A stretch of 64,000 nucleotides of DNA from Symbiodinium natans (lineage: Eukaryota > Sar > Dinophyceae > Suessiales > Symbiodiniaceae), in contig CAJNDS010001313.1 in the NCBI GenBank assembly GCA_905221605.1, positions 613,163 through 677,162 of the forward strand, written 5' to 3'. A model generated the notes under the pieces. The model worked only from the letters and a program-made list of their open reading frames with translations, did no database searches and was not told where the DNA came from. Below are positions 8,540-18,913 of the stretch, piece after piece. Numbering within the stretch: position 1 is the stretch's first letter; each line of letters opens with the position of its first letter. The translations under genes and the position numbers were made by a program.

Positions 8540-9060
8540 CGGGTTTAGGATTTCAGGGTTTAGGATTCAGGATGAAGGGTTCAGGGTTCAGGATTTGGGA
8601 GTCAGGGTAGGGTTTAGGATTTAAGGCTTTAGGGTTTAGGACTTAGATGCTTGAGAAGGTCCATGGCTAGTCACAAGGCGCCTGCAGTCTTGGGGTTCGG
8701 GGGCTTCAGGGTTCAGGGGTCAGGGTTTAGGGTTTGGGGTTTGGGGTTTAGGGCTCAGGGTTCAGGGTTTAAGGTTTAGGGTTTAGGACCCTAACTCGAG
8801 TTTAGGGTATTGGGGGTTGGTTCGGGTTTTAAGGCTGTAGAGCTTGAGGGTTGAAGGTCTAAGTTCTGGCCTCTGTTGTCATTCCGCCCCTTCTGTGCAA
8901 AGTATGCAAGATGACGTGACTTAAGCTGGAGAGCCGGCTAAACCCTAAACTCTACATTCCCTTTTAGGGTTAGGGTTTCGGGTTTAGGGTTTAAGGTTTA
9001 GGGTTTGGGGTTTGGGGTTTAGGGTTTAGGGTTCAGGGTTCAGGGTTTGGGGTTCGGTAC
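8540..9060. repeat. degenerate telomere-like sequence with short unique gaps
   Basis: TTTAGGG, TTCAGGG and TTTGGGG units interrupted by unique bits at 8640-8690 and 8870-8940 in which I see no defensible exon. Confidence 0.7.
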
Positions 9061-9078
9061 TGGCTGTTCTTGCTTCAG

Positions 9079-9568
9079 CGGGCAGACACATGTCAAGACT
9101 CAATCGTCTGATCAAGAACGGAGCTGCTACGTTGCGGATCGGTCAAGGTGGCACAGGGTGTAAAGTTGAGGTTTAGGGTTTAGGGTTTAGGGTTTGGGGT
9201 TTGGGGTTTAGGGTTTAGGGTTTAGGGTTTAGGGAAGGATTTTCTTCCTCAAGCAACCCTAAAGCCTAAACCCTGAACCCTAAATAAGTAACCCCTAAAG
9301 CCTAGCGAGCCCTCAACCCCCCGAACCCTCACCCCAAACCCTGAACCCTAGAAATATGTTAAAACCCTAAGCCCTAAACCCTCTATGTAAACCCTAAAAA
9401 CCCTAAACCCTAAACCCTAAAAACCCTAAACCCTAAAAACCCTAAACCCTAAACCCTAAACCCTAAAAACCCTGAACCCTAAACCCTCAACCCCCCACTG
9501 TAGGCCTTGGCCAGCCGAGAATTGCCACGGTCGGAGTTAGCGAAGCTTCTCAGGCGAGGGTCTGGGAG
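9079..9568 (+). CDS. two phase-matched exons across a telomeric intron
   Basis: Exon 9079-9147 (TGCTTCAG acceptor, GRHMSRLNRLIKNGAATLRI, donor CAAG|GTGG) and exon 9504-9568 (CACTGTAG acceptor, donor GGAG|GTTTCG) join in phase to give LGQPRIATVGVSEASQ. The 356-base intron holds both G- and C-strand tracts. Another frame of the second exon (ALASRELPRSELAKLL) is also open, so the join is tentative. Confidence 0.4.
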
Positions 9569-9832
9569 GTTTCGGGCCTGAGAGGTTTGGGCTGTACGGT
9601 TTCGGCTTTACGGCTTAGGGTTTCGGATTTAGGGTTTAGGGTCTACCGGGCTTAGGTGTTTAGGGTTTGCAGGCGCAGGGTTCAGGGGCTTAGGAGGGTT
9701 GAGGGTGCAGAGGTACTATTTGGTGTACCTACTTGCAGTTACAACCCCTCATCGAAACTACGATCCCCCCCCCCCCTCCTGGCAGTCTATACCAACCGTA
9801 CCTTCCCTAAACTCCTAAACTCTAAACCGTTT

Positions 9833-9862
9833 GTTTTTTGGGGGGGGGGGGGGGGGGGGGGT
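9833..9862. repeat. T-run/poly-G junction
   Basis: GTTTGTTTTTTG followed by 22 G. Same kind of junction as at 22879 and 35925. Confidence 0.8.
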
Positions 9863-10009
9863 GGAATCTGCTTTCTTTTGTTGCAATGTCTGCGGTTCCC
9901 CAACCTGAGCTGTCAGGAGAATCCCAAGGTGTGATGGGTTTCGGGTTCTCCCTCTCGGCAGATCCAAACCCTGACGAAGCCCAAAACAGCCGCCAAAGCC
10001 CTAACAAAC

Positions 10010-10275
10010 CCTAAAGCACGAAAACCCGAGTCCTCAAACCCTGAACCCTAAACCTTGAGAACCTAAAACCCTAAAGCCTGAATCAGAAGGACCTTGAAAA
10101 CCCTGAGCCCTGAACCCTAAAAACCTAAAAGGTAAACCCCAAATCCTAACACCCTCAACCCTTAAACCCCTCAACCCTGAACCCTCAACCCTAAACCCTA
10201 ACCCCCTAAACCCCGAAAACCCTAAACCCCCTCAACCCTCAACCCTAAACCCTAAACCCTAAATCCTAAACCCTC
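10010..10275. repeat. degenerate C-strand tract
   Basis: CCCTAAA, CCCTGAA, CCCTCAA and CCCCTCAA units intermingled. Confidence 0.8.
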
Positions 10276-10291
10276 CCTGCTCCCCCTGAAG

Positions 10292-10352
10292 GACTGGACT
10301 CATCGTGCCCTCGGCGGCGCAGCAGGAGTTCGTGGAATCTTTGGTGGCCCAG
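10292..10352 (+). CDS. exon candidate
   Basis: GAAG acceptor, TGLIVPSAAQQEFVESLVAQ, CAG|GTGTGG donor. Twenty codons with amphipathic spacing. Confidence 0.4.
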
Positions 10353-10374
10353 GTGTGGATTACGGGGATTTTCA

Positions 10375-10765
10375 GGGTTTAGCTTGGGTTTAGGGGTGTT
10401 AGGGTTTTAGGGTTTTTAGGTGTTTAGGGTTCAGGGGTTTTCAGGTTTTTGTAGGGTTTGAGGGTTTGAGGGTTTAGGGTTTAGGGTTTCAGGGTTTGAG
10501 GATTGTTTGAGGGTTTCAGGGTTTAGGGTTTGAGGGTTTGAGGGTTTAGGGTTTTAGGGTTTCAGGGTTTAGGGTTTGAGGGTTTGAGGGTTTAGAGTTT
10601 TAGGGTTTGAAGGTTTTAGGGTTTTAGGGTTTTAGGGTTTCAGGGTTTAGGGTTCGAGGGTTTTTAGGGTTTAGGGTGCAGGGTTTGAGGGTTTTAGGGT
10701 TTTAGGGTTTAGGGGTTTTAGGGTTTCAAGGTTTGAGGGTTTTAGGGCTTTAGGGGTTTCGGGGT
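10375..10765. repeat. long degenerate G-strand tract
   Basis: TTTAGGG, TTTGAGGG, TTTCAGGG and TTTTAGGG units. No exon seen. Confidence 0.8.
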
Positions 10766-10773
10766 TCAAAGAC

Positions 10774-10936
10774 CCAGAGAGAATAGTAGACATGGCATCT
10801 CCAGCAAGGTTCTCAAAGGACAGTGCATGAGATTTGACAAGCCCCTCGACGCAGGGAGGGTTGTTCTCTATAATTGCAGCTGCCTCAAAGGCATCCTCCA
10901 CCGGCTCCTTAAGCAGATCCCGTTTCATTGTTTGGG
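10774..10936 (-). CDS. coding exon, unknown acidic protein
   Basis: Minus strand: CTTACAG acceptor, then 54 open codons: KRDLLKEPVEDAFEAAAII, NNPPCVEGLVKSHALSF and NLAGDAMSTILS, then GG|GTCTTTG donor. Helical, acidic composition unlike the surrounding repeats. Its downstream intron would start in a degenerate tract, and the C-strand variant array lies upstream. Confidence 0.5.
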
Positions 10937-10944
10937 CTGTAAGC

Positions 10945-11100
10945 CCTAAACCCCAAACCCTGAAGCCCAAACCCCAAACCCCAAACCCCAAACCCCAAAC
11001 CCCAAACCCCAAAAACCCCAAACCCCAAACCCCAAACCCCAAACCCCAAACCCCAAACCCCAAACCCCAAACCCCAAACCCCAAACCCCAAACCCCACCC
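10945..11100. repeat. CCCAAAC array (variant telomeric unit)
   Basis: About 20 CCCAAAC units. This variant has no stop in any frame on the G strand, giving long GFGVWGL frames on the minus strand that are not genes. Confidence 0.9.
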
Positions 11101-11120
11101 TAACCCTAAGCCCTAAACAG

Positions 11121-11223
11121 CGGAGGCATGACACGGCGCGACGTGGAGAAGGGAGATGTCGTCCGGCTGAGTTGCGAAGGGCTTCGGGCCACGGGAAAGA
11201 GGCTTCGAGCTTCTTCGAACTTG
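11121..11223 (+). CDS. exon candidate with telomeric donor
   Basis: AAACAG acceptor, frame containing MTRRDVEKGDVVRLSCEGL and KRLRASSNL, then TTG|GTTTAGGG donor in the G-strand tract. Confidence 0.45.
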
Positions 11224-11224
11224 G

Positions 11225-11340
11225 TTTAGGGTTTAGGGTTCAGGGTTTAGGGGTTAGGGTTTAGGGTTTAGGGTTTAGGGTTTAGGGTTTAGGGTTTAGG
11301 GTTTAGGGTTTAGGGTTTAGGGTTTAGGGTTTAGGGTTCA
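11225..11340. repeat. G-strand telomeric tract
   Basis: Sixteen mostly perfect TTTAGGG units. Confidence 0.9.
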
Positions 11341-11385
11341 CGGTCCCGCCGGGGTTTAAGGGTGCGGAGCCCTGATGATTTAGGG

Positions 11386-11494
11386 TACAAGCTGCGCGGG
11401 GCATACTCAGATGGAACATCTGTCTGTTGCCCTTCGCAAGCTGTCTCACCCTGCATGCTGCGTCTCCTTCTTAGCTGCAGCTTTCATGGGTTAA
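11386..11494 (+). CDS. terminal exon candidate with telomeric acceptor
   Basis: TTTAG acceptor, frame MEHLSVALRKLSHPACCV ending AAAFMG and TAA. A minus-strand alternative (MKAAAKKETQHA with a GTGAGA donor) overlaps, so strand is uncertain. Confidence 0.3.
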
Positions 11495-11644
11495 ACCCTA
11501 AACCCTAAACCCTACACCCTAAACCCTAAACCCTAAACCCTAAACCCTAAACCCTAAACCCCACTCTCTACTACCCCCCCCTAGGTTCCGCCCCTGACCC
11601 CCAACCCAAAGATCTAAAGACTCACTACATTTGAAACCCCTCAC

Positions 11645-11810
11645 CTTGCGATGCTCCCCCTTTACTAACAGTCCTTAATTGGGACCAGAACAGGGGGGGG
11701 TACTAGAATCCCTATCAAGGACTGTTAGTATAAGGGGGAACATCCCAACCCTAAACCCTCAACCCTAAACCCTAAAGGGGTTCCTGTTAGTATAAGGGGG
11801 ACCACGCCAA
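11645..11810. mobile_element. family B element, copy 2, with a partial second arm
   Basis: Full inverted arms at 11645-11747, then telomeric units, then another right arm fragment (CCTGTTAGTATAAGGGGGAC) at 11783-11802, as if a tract had been inserted into or next to a second copy. Confidence 0.75.
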
Positions 11811-12024
11811 CCTTAACCCTCAAGCCTACACCCTAAACCCTAAACCCTAAACCCTAAACCCTAAACCCTAAACACTAAACCCTAAACCCTAAACCCTAAA
11901 CCCTAAACCCACACACCCCAAGACCCACAAACGAGTGGCGCGGCGACATGGAGGCTTGACCTCTGCGCTCCCTTCGAAAGAGGGAGGGCAGGAGCGCTAG
12001 GAGGCTTGAGAGCGTTTAATAGGT

Positions 12025-12150
12025 AGGGTTTAGGGTTTAGGGTTTAGGGTTTAGGGTTTAGGGTTTAGGGTTTAGGGTTTAGGGTTTAGGGTTTAGGGTT
12101 TAGGGTTTAGGGTTTAGGGTTTAGGGTTTAGGGTTTAGGGTTAGGAGGCT
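12025..12150. repeat. G-strand telomeric tract
   Basis: Seventeen perfect units. Confidence 0.95.
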
Positions 12151-12540
12151 TTGGAGCTTTTTAGGGCTTGTAGGGCTCGAAACCACTAGACCCCAAACCC
12201 AAGAAAACGTAGAATCCCAAAAAGCCCTAAAACCTCGCTTACGGGGCTTTCGGGTCTTTGCTTTTTTTTCAGGGGGCGGGGGGGGAAGGGGGCAGGTGCA
12301 CAGCTGAACTCCGTAATTTCTACTTTGTGGGGGGGGGGGGGGGGGCTTCTAGGGCATTTGGGGGTGTTAGGGGTGTTTTTTTCAAGGGCTTGAGGGCTCT
12401 GGTATTTAGGCTTTAGGTGCAGGCTTGGGTTTTTTAAACCATTTTTCGATGTTTTATAAGGTTTTGAGCTTAGGGTTTAGGATGGCTTTATAGAGTTTGG
12501 TGCATAACCTGCACCCGCACCTTCAAGGTTTAGCCCAGAA
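12150..12540. other. G-rich unique stretch, no gene seen
   Basis: Contains two G runs (12272-12286, 12330-12345) and degenerate telomeric units. No exon candidate with sound boundaries. Confidence 0.5.
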
Positions 12541-12668
12541 CGTATGGTTTAGGGTTTAGGCGGTTGAAGGTTAAGGCTTTGGGGTTTAGGGTAGGACCCT
12601 AAACTTGATGGTACGTATCCGGGGGTTTAGGGTTTAGGGTTTAGGGTTTCGGGTTTAGGGTTTAGGGT

Positions 12669-12809
12669 TTAGGGTTCAGGAGTAGAGCCTGCAATCCCTC
12701 CCCTTCGCCCGAATGACCGAATGAGTTCAGGACCAGCCTTGCAGCCCTGCACCGCTAAGCCCTCCAAAACTCGTACCCATGTCAGGCTGTACCCCCAGAC
12801 AGCCTTCAT
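12669..12809 (-). CDS. small open frame, ATG to telomeric stop
   Basis: ATG at 12809 on the minus strand, MKAVWGYSLTWVRVLEGLAV and on to FGRRGGIAGSTPEP, stop TAA supplied by the C-strand unit. 46 codons. May be a first exon instead (AG|GC near its end). Confidence 0.4.
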   Translation of the reverse strand: MKAVWGYSLTWVRVLEGLAVQGCKAGPELIRSFGRRGGIAGSTPEP

Positions 12810-13046
12810 GTGACCCTGAACCCTAAACCCTAAAACCCTAAACCCTAAACCCTAAAACCCTAAAACCCAGAACCCTAAACCGTAAAACCCTAACACCCTA
12901 AACCGATTATTGAAAGCGCCACCCTTTTCAGACTGTTCGGGCTTTAGGGTTTGCCCGAAAGTCATAAGCCTTCGTTTAAGGCTCTTAGGATGCTTGGGGC
13001 TTTGGGAGGGTTTAGGGTTTGGGGTTTGGGGTTTAGGGTTTAGGGT

Positions 13047-13147
13047 TTAGGGCGGCTGTGGTAGGATTGAAAAGGTTGTTTCACCCCTCGGGGGCAGAAG
13101 CATGCCAGGGGCGAAGAGGAATACAGTTTGTGCCACGGCGTGGACCT
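13047..13147 (-). CDS. terminal exon candidate
   Basis: ATTCAG acceptor, frame VHAVAQTVFLFAPGMLLPP and FSILPQPP, TAA from the telomeric unit. Confidence 0.35.
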
Positions 13148-13225
13148 CTGAATCAACCCTAAACCCTAAACCCTAAACCCTCTTTCGCTTTTCTTTTCTT
13201 GGGGGCTTGGGGGGCTCGGGTTTAG

Positions 13226-13288
13226 GATTGAATATCTGATCCTGAAAAGCTTAGAGCTGAGCATCAGCATTGCAACGGGTGCCCCCTG
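13226..13288 (+). CDS. exon bounded by telomeric splice sites
   Basis: GGTTTAG acceptor, IEYLILKSLELSISIATGAP, TG|GTTTAGGG donor. Both splice sites are telomeric units. Confidence 0.4.
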
Positions 13289-13419
13289 GTTTAGGGTTCG
13301 GGGCCCTAAACCCTAAACCCTAACCCCTAGACCCTGGGCCCCAAGCCCTTTACCGACTAAACCCGAAACCCTCAAACTCTAAAACCCCAAGCCCTGAACA
13401 CAGTTCCTAACCCTCCCGC

Positions 13420-13612
13420 CACACCCCCCCCCCCAAAAAAAAAAAAATAAAATAAAAACAAAAAAAAACACACACACACACATACAGAGTTGAAGAAGAT
13501 AAAAAAAAAGTAAAACCCCTAACGAAGCCCGAAACCCTAAACCCTGAACCTTAAAGCCTGAACCCTACCCCCCCCCCCCCCCCCCCCCCGCCCCCCAACC
13601 AAAAAAATAAAA
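13420..13612. repeat. C-run/A-run and poly-C low-complexity region
   Basis: C run then A run with (CA)n at 13424-13480, an A-rich stretch to 13515, and a poly-C at 13567-13589. Complement of the T-run/G-run junctions. Confidence 0.85.
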
Positions 13613-13883
13613 CTAAGCCCTTCAAGCCGAACGCCTCGGACCTCAACCTTGAGGCCTGCACCTCGAAGCCGTGAGCCCCCAAACTAGGGTTAAGGGTTTA
13701 GGGTTTAGGGGTTTCAAGTTTAGTGTCGAGGGTCTCGGGGTTTAAGCTTAGGGTTGAGGGTGTTGGGCAGTGTTGGTTTTAGGTCCGGGGTTTAGGGTTG
13801 AGGGGAAACCCTACAAACACCCTGTTCCCCCAGGCCCTCGCCCTCAAAAAGCCCTACACCCTCGGCCCTAAGCTGACGCCCTC

Positions 13884-14042
13884 ATGGATTGTTCCCCATC
13901 TTTGCGTCAAGAGGATCACTGGAGTCGTTTATCAGAGAGCTGCGGGATGTTGTTTGAAGAGGCCACGCGAGGAAAGGACCAACCTCAGGACCCCAACTGG
14001 GAGCCCAACTCAGCATGCGCCTTTGGTAGATTGAGACCCTAA
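13884..14042 (+). CDS. small open frame, unknown protein
   Basis: ATG, MDCSPSLRQEDHWSRLSES, continuing FEEATRGKDQPQDPNWEP to a telomeric TAA. 52 codons. Another plus frame (RITGVVYQRAAGCCLKRP) is open over the same bases. Confidence 0.4.
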   Translation: MDCSPSLRQEDHWSRLSESCGMLFEEATRGKDQPQDPNWEPNSACAFGRLRP

Positions 14043-14315
14043 GCCCTCAGCCCGAAACCCTAAGCCCTAAACCAAACCCCTAAGCCTTCGGCCCAAAACC
14101 CTAAGCCCTAAAGCCGTAAGCCCTAAACCCTGAACCCTAAGTCCTCAGCCGTAAGCCATAAACTCTCAACCCTAAGCCCAACACCCTAACCCCTAAATCT
14201 TCGGCCCTAAGCCCAAAGCCCCAAGCCCTAAAGCCCGAAACCCTGAACCCTAAACCCTACTACCCCCTAGCCCTGAACCCTTAAACCCTGAACCCTTACA
14301 CCCTGAACCCCTGCC
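14040..14315. repeat. degenerate C-strand tract
   Basis: CCCTAAG, CCCTCAG, CCCTGAA and CCGTAAG variants. No exon. Confidence 0.8.
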
Positions 14316-14574
14316 ATGAGCATCGTTGCTTGAATGCTGCGACTCTTCCCCGCCCTGACTGCGAGGCTGCCGAGATCAGGGTTTTAGGGGGTTGGGGGTT
14401 GAGGGATTTGCGGGGGTTTTAGGGCTTTTTCAGGGGTTTTGGGGGTTTGGGCGTTGGGGGGTTAGGGTTTCGGGTTTCGTTTAGGGTTTAGGGTTTAGGG
14501 TTTAGGGTTTAGGGTTTCGGGTTTCGGGTTTAGGGATTCGGGTTTACAGTCTTTACACCTGACGCTGCCAAAGC

Positions 14575-14850
14575 CCTGGAACTGTGAGATCCTGAAGCCT
14601 AAACCCTAAACCCCAAACCCCAAACCCTAAACCCTAAACCCTAAACCCCAAACCCTAAACCCTGAACCCTAAACCCTAAACCCTAAACCCTAAACCCCAA
14701 ACCCTAAACCCTAAACCCTAAACCCCAAACCCTGAACCCTGAACCCTAAAGCCTAAACCCTAAACCCTAAACCCTAAACCCTAAACCCTAAACCCTAAAC
14801 CCTAAACCCTAAACCCTAAACCCTAAACCCTAAACCCAAACACCAAGCCT
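14575..14850. repeat. C-strand telomeric tract
   Basis: Mixed CCCTAAA/CCCCAAA, perfect CCCTAAA from 14755. Confidence 0.9.
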
Positions 14851-14935
14851 GAAGAGCGGGGTACCGCGACTGAATGGGTCAAAGCGCGGCAGGTCCTCCT
14901 CCGTCTTGTTCGCACCGGCGAGGATCAAACAGGGG
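14844..14935 (-). CDS. exon candidate
   Basis: Minus frame LILAGANKTEEDLPRFDPF and SRGTPLF, donor G|GTGTTTGG at the tract edge. Confidence 0.4.
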
Positions 14936-15500
14936 TTTACGGGTTTTTAGAGTTTAGGGTTTAGGGGGTTCAGGGTGTAGGGTGTAGGGTGTTAGGGTTG
15001 AGGGTTTTTAGGGTTTAGGGGTTTAGGGTTTTAGGGTTCAGGGCTTAGGGGTTTAGGGTCAAGTTTTAGGGTTCAGGGTTTAGGGTGTTAGGGTTTGGGG
15101 TTTAGGGGTTTTAGAGTTTAGGGTTTTGGGGTTCAGGGCTTAGGGGTTTGCGGTCAGGTCTTGGGGTGTTAGAGTTTAGGGTTTTTATCGTTTTTGGGTT
15201 TTGGGGTTTTAGGTTTTAGGGTTTTAGGGCTTGAGGGTTTTAGGTTCAGGGTTGGGTTTAGGGTCAGGGTTTAGGGTTCGTGATCAGGGCTTAGAATAGG
15301 GGGCTTGGCTTGGAGGTTCGGTACCTCAAAAAGGGTTCTCATTTTGAGAACTGTCCATGTGTTTGGCTAGAACTTCTTTGGGGAGCACTTGTGACCTCGT
15401 TTTTTGCAAGACGTGAAGGTTTAGGGTTTAGCTTAAATTCAAGGGCTGCTCCAGGCTAGAGTTCAAGGTTTAGGGGTTTAGGACATTGCCACTTTCCTGG
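14935..15500. repeat. long degenerate G-strand stretch
   Basis: Highly variable units (TTTTAGGG, TTCAGGG, GTTAGGG). The unique part 15305-15480 contains AAAAAGGGTTCTCATTTTGAGA but no exon I can support. Confidence 0.7.
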
Positions 15501-15827
15501 CCTGAGCACTTTAACACAAACACCGGCACGCTGAATTTCCAATCCCCCGACAGGCTTCAACCTAAACCCTAAACGCTAAAACCCTAAACCCTAAACCCTA
15601 AACCCTAAACCCTGAACCCTAAATCACCCTAAACCCGAACCCCGAGACCGAGAGCCATGTCCTGAAAGCCTAATTTTTATGGAGCCCCATAGCCTACCAA
15701 GCCCCGTGAACCCTAAGGCCCACCCTGGAGTTCCCTATGTTTTTTTGCTTTAAGTCCCAAGGGATATTGAGAGTCTGTTGTTTGTTATGGTCGCTGTTGG
15801 GAACATGGGAACATAAGCCTCTCGCAG

Positions 15828-16581
15828 CTGAAGCGGTGCTGTTGCTGACTCATGCTCTCCAACAACAGCATCGCTTGAAGGCTTCTGCGGGTGGGGGCCT
15901 CATAAATTCATAAGTAGGTGCGTCTTCTAAGTCTAGGCTGTGTTCTTTTGCCCCGCCCTCAGAAGTAGGTGTCACCCTAAACCCGAAATCCACGCGCGCA
16001 GATGTCTCTGGAGACTTTCAACACATCATTGGAACTAGGAAGGGCGATGCAAGAAAAGGCCCGATGTTGCACGCATATGCTTCAAGCGCTGAGTAAGTGC
16101 TGAGTCTGTAGCGAGAACCAGGTGGCCGTAGCGGAGGCCCTTGCATGTCGATGAAGGGAGCACCGAAGCACTCGACGATAAGTATCTGAAGGCTGGGCTC
16201 GAACGAAGGCCGCCGGTAGCCGAGACGAGAGATGGAGCCTTATTGCAGATCTGCAGACGCTTGGTTGGGAGCGCAGCTCCACTTCCTGGGCAATTATGGT
16301 CAAACATGTTCTTAAACGCAGGTCAGGGGCACATTAACATTTTTTCTGAGGGTTCCAGGGGCACGGGCATGTTCTTAAATACAACCCAGGGGAACATCAA
16401 CAATTTTCTGAGGGTTCTAAGGGCACTGGCATGTTTTCTTGCACAACCCAAGGGAACATCAAAAACTGTGTTGAGGGTTCTATGGGCACTGTAGTAAGTT
16501 ACACCCGACCCTTTCAGCCCTGAGATTTGCAAAGTGCCGCGGTCGATCTTCAGACCTCCCCCCCCTTCCGGAGCTGTGTAG
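15828..16581 (+). CDS. four-exon gene model, 5' end not found
   Basis: Exons 15828-15892, 16002-16092, 16137-16298 and 16518-16581. All junctions are phase-consistent. Protein starts EAVLLLTHALQQQHRLKAS, then DVSGDFQHIIGTRKGDARKG, HVDEGSTEALDDKYLKAGL, ICRRLVGSAAPLPG and ends VPRSIFRPPPPSGAV with a TAG stop. The donor at 16093 is a consensus GTAAGT. The acceptor at 15822 follows CCTCTCGCAG, and the last one CCCTTTCAG. The first donor (GCGG|GTGGGG) is the least certain. The last intron holds three 62-base tandem repeats. No family recognised. No telomeric tract interrupts the model. Confidence 0.5.
16305..16492. repeat. three 60-65 base tandem repeats
   Basis: Units begin ACATGTTCTTAAAYRCA / GCATGTTTTCTTGCACA and contain CCCARGGGAACATCAACA and GAGGGTTCTAAGGGCACTG. 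They lie in the predicted last intron of the gene model at 15828-16581. Confidence 0.85.
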
Positions 16582-16704
16582 GAGTTGCGTGAAGGGAGCC
16601 TTAGGCTTTTGCAGGGTTTATAGGAGTTATAGGATTACAGGGTTTAGGGGCCTGACAGGCTACGTTTTTTGGGGGTTTAGAGGTTGTTTAGGGCTTAGAG
16701 TTTG

Positions 16705-16805
16705 GGAGGGTTTAGGGTTTAGGGTTTAGGGTTTAGGGTTTAGGGTTTAGGGTTTAGGGTTTAGGGTTTAGGGTTTAGGGTTTAGGGTTTAGGGTTTAGG
16801 GTTTT
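16705..16805. repeat. G-strand telomeric tract
   Basis: Fourteen perfect units. Confidence 0.95.
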
Positions 16806-16998
16806 TGTTTTTTTAGCTGGGCTCTTTTCATCATTTCAGGCCTCGACCCTACAACCTTGAAAGCCCAAAAGCCCCAAAAGCCCTAAATGCCTTGAAAGAC
16901 CCGAAAAGACCTAAATGCCCGAAAAGCCCTAAACCCTAAACCCTAAACCCTAAACCCTAAACCCTCTGAACCCTAAACGATGCCCTAGAATCCCGAAG

Positions 16999-17106
16999 CC
17001 AAAGCTTGCCAATATGTGTGGGGGCGTTGAAGCACCGAAGGAGCCTCAGCTCATCCCCAGGAACCTTGAAACCCTGCCGCATTTGAAGGAAGAAGGGGGG
17101 GGGGGG
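16999..17106 (+). CDS. exon candidate with telomeric donor
   Basis: CCGAAG acceptor, PKLANMCGGVEAPKEPQLIP and RNLETLPHLKEE, a G run, then GTTTAGGG donor. 36 codons. Confidence 0.4.
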
Positions 17107-17199
17107 GTTTAGGGTTTAGGGGTTTGGGGTTTTAGGGTTTAGGGTTTAGGGTTTTAGGGCTTAGGGCTTAGGGATTAGGGCTTCAGGTTTAGGGTTTAG

Positions 17200-17757
17200 G
17201 GCTAAGGAGGCTCCCCACCTTTCACCATAGGTCTTGCTGGTGAAACTGGGCTGCAGTTGTTGGAACCTGAGGTTATCGTCTTTAGTATAGTCTCCCTCAT
17301 TTGGGTAGCTTAGACTGAAAGCCACCAACAAAGGGGCAAAAACACTCCGGCTTTTTACGACCTGCAAAGGAGGGGCTGAATACACGGCATTGCAAAGGGT
17401 GATGATGGTAATTCCAAAGGTTCCTGCAAGAAGCAACTGATTAATGAGTAAGTACCAAAGCAAGGTAACCGTGTTTTTACCAGTTCTACATGTGAGGGTG
17501 CGTAATATGAAACTACGGTGGATGATAGAAATCCTGCATGACCCCAGCCACCCACGCAACAGCCTGCCTACACACATCCCCTGCGCACCCCTTAATTTCA
17601 ACGTTGACTGGGTGCCTGGGGATTCTGTGTCAATGTTAAAATTCGGGGCGGCGAGGGGATTGGGCTGTATGCGAAACTGATGCAGGATTTCCATCAGCAA
17701 CAGTATGAATAGAGAGAGAGAGAGAGTGAGAGAGAGAGAGATGCATATGACGATCAC
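17200..17757 (-). CDS. long open frame, possible membrane protein part
   Basis: Up to 198 codons on the minus strand. The N-terminal SLSLTLSLSL comes from a GA microsatellite (17710-17742) and is not convincing. The middle has a hydrophobic stretch (LLINQLLLAGTFGITIITL) and the end YTKDDNLRFQQLQPSF and TYGERWGAS. Another minus frame is open over 17355-17555, so exon structure is unclear. Confidence 0.35.
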
Positions 17758-17889
17758 ATAGTTTTAGTTCCTCAATCCTCAACAGCAACCCCAGATGAAA
17801 CAGATTTTCCTAGTCTGAATACCTAGGGTTTAGGATTTAGGATTTAGGGTTTAGGGTTTAGGGTTTAGGGTTTAGGGTTTAGGGTTTAG

Positions 17890-17981
17890 GGTCGCCAGGT
17901 ATGTCGTCGCTGCGCCGCTCGGAAATTTGAACGACGCGTCGGCCCGGTTCCCGGGGGCCCTGGTGGAGTGGGGGAGTACGG
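17890..17981 (+). CDS. exon with telomeric acceptor
   Basis: GTTTAG acceptor from the tract at 17820-17889, VARYVVAAPLGNLNDASARF and GALVEWGST, donor ACGG|GTTTCG. Confidence 0.45.
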
Positions 17982-17984
17982 GTT

Positions 17985-18175
17985 TCGGGGTTTAGGGGGT
18001 TTAGGGGGTTTTGGGGGGTTTCGGGGGTTTAGGGGGTTTAGGGGGTTTAGGGGGTTTAGGGGGTTTGGGGGGTTTGGGGGGTTTAGGGGGTTTAGGGGTT
18101 TAGGGGTTTAGGGGTTTAGGGGTTTAGGGGGTTTAGGGGGTTTAGGGGCTTAGGGGTTTGGGGGTTTAGGGGTTT
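17985..18175. repeat. TTTAGGGGG-variant tract
   Basis: Units of 8-9 bases with extra G (TTTAGGGGG, TTTGGGGGG). Confidence 0.9.
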
Positions 18176-18354
18176 ATGCAAGATGTCATCGAACGTCCCA
18201 TGCGAGAAGAACGCAAGAGATCCTTAGCGAAGCTAATTACCAATTGACTGCAGAAAACTAAGAAATCACCGCCTTCGCTGTCTGTAGCGTTGGCAGTATA
18301 AATTCCACACAACTTGTGGATCCACAACCGGCAAGGGGCAACTGTGAAAGACAT
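18167..18354 (-). CDS. open frame ending in a telomeric stop
   Basis: MSFTVAPCRLWIHKLCGIYT, EGGDFLVFCSQLVISF and KDLLRSSRMGRS, 62 codons, TAA from the tract. Alternatives on the plus strand are MQDVIERPMREERKRS and, after CTGCAG, KTKKSPPSLSVALAV with stops. Confidence 0.35.
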
Positions 18355-18574
18355 TGGCTGGAGGCGAGTACGGCCGTTAAACGACTAAGTCGTACTTGTC
18401 ACTCCCGAAAACAGACTTCAGCCGGGTTTAGCGGTTTAGGGGTTTAGGGCTTTAGGGCTTTAGGGCTTTAGGGCTTGGGGGCTTGAGGGCTTGAGGGCTT
18501 GAGGGCTTAGGGTTTAGGGTTTAGGGTTTAATCAGGGTTTAGGGTTGAGTGGATTTGGGGTTTCGGGTTTTGGT

Positions 18575-18674
18575 TGGTTGGTTTGGCTTGTTGGCGCTGG
18601 GATGAATTGGGGTTGAGGGGAAAGTTTTCAGTGGCGAATATCTTGAGGTTGGAACCCCAAAATTCCTGTAGCTT
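18575..18674 (-). CDS. exon candidate
   Basis: GTGCAG acceptor, KLQEFWGSNLKIFATENFPL and NPNSSQRQQAKP. Downstream boundary not defined. Confidence 0.35.
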
Positions 18675-18844
18675 CTGCACCCAAACCCCAAACCCGCAAC
18701 CTTCAACCCCAAACCCAAAACCCAAAACCCGAACCTTAGGGCTACCCTAAACCCTAAACCCTAAACCCTAAACCCTCAACCCTCAAACCCTACAAAAAAC
18801 CTGAAAACCCTAAACCCTGAACCCTAAACCCTTGAGGGTTTTAC

Positions 18845-18913
18845 AGTTTGAGAACCCAAGAGCCATCTCAACTCCTCGAGCTGGCTCAACTCGAGGAGCG
18901 CTCGATCTCTTCG
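18845..18913 (-). CDS. internal exon, coiled/helix segment
   Basis: CGCATTTCAG acceptor, 23 codons RRDRALLELSQLEELRWLL then GSQT, GTAAAA donor. Phase 0 to 0. The inverted CTCGAG-centred bases are part of the coding leucine/glutamate repeats. Confidence 0.5.

Noticed and set aside
10671-11134. Long minus-strand frames rich in GFGVWGL and plus-strand PNPKPQT frames
   Set aside because: They are translations of CCCAAAC/TTTGGGG variant telomeric units that happen to lack stops. Only the non-repetitive part 10774-10936 was kept.
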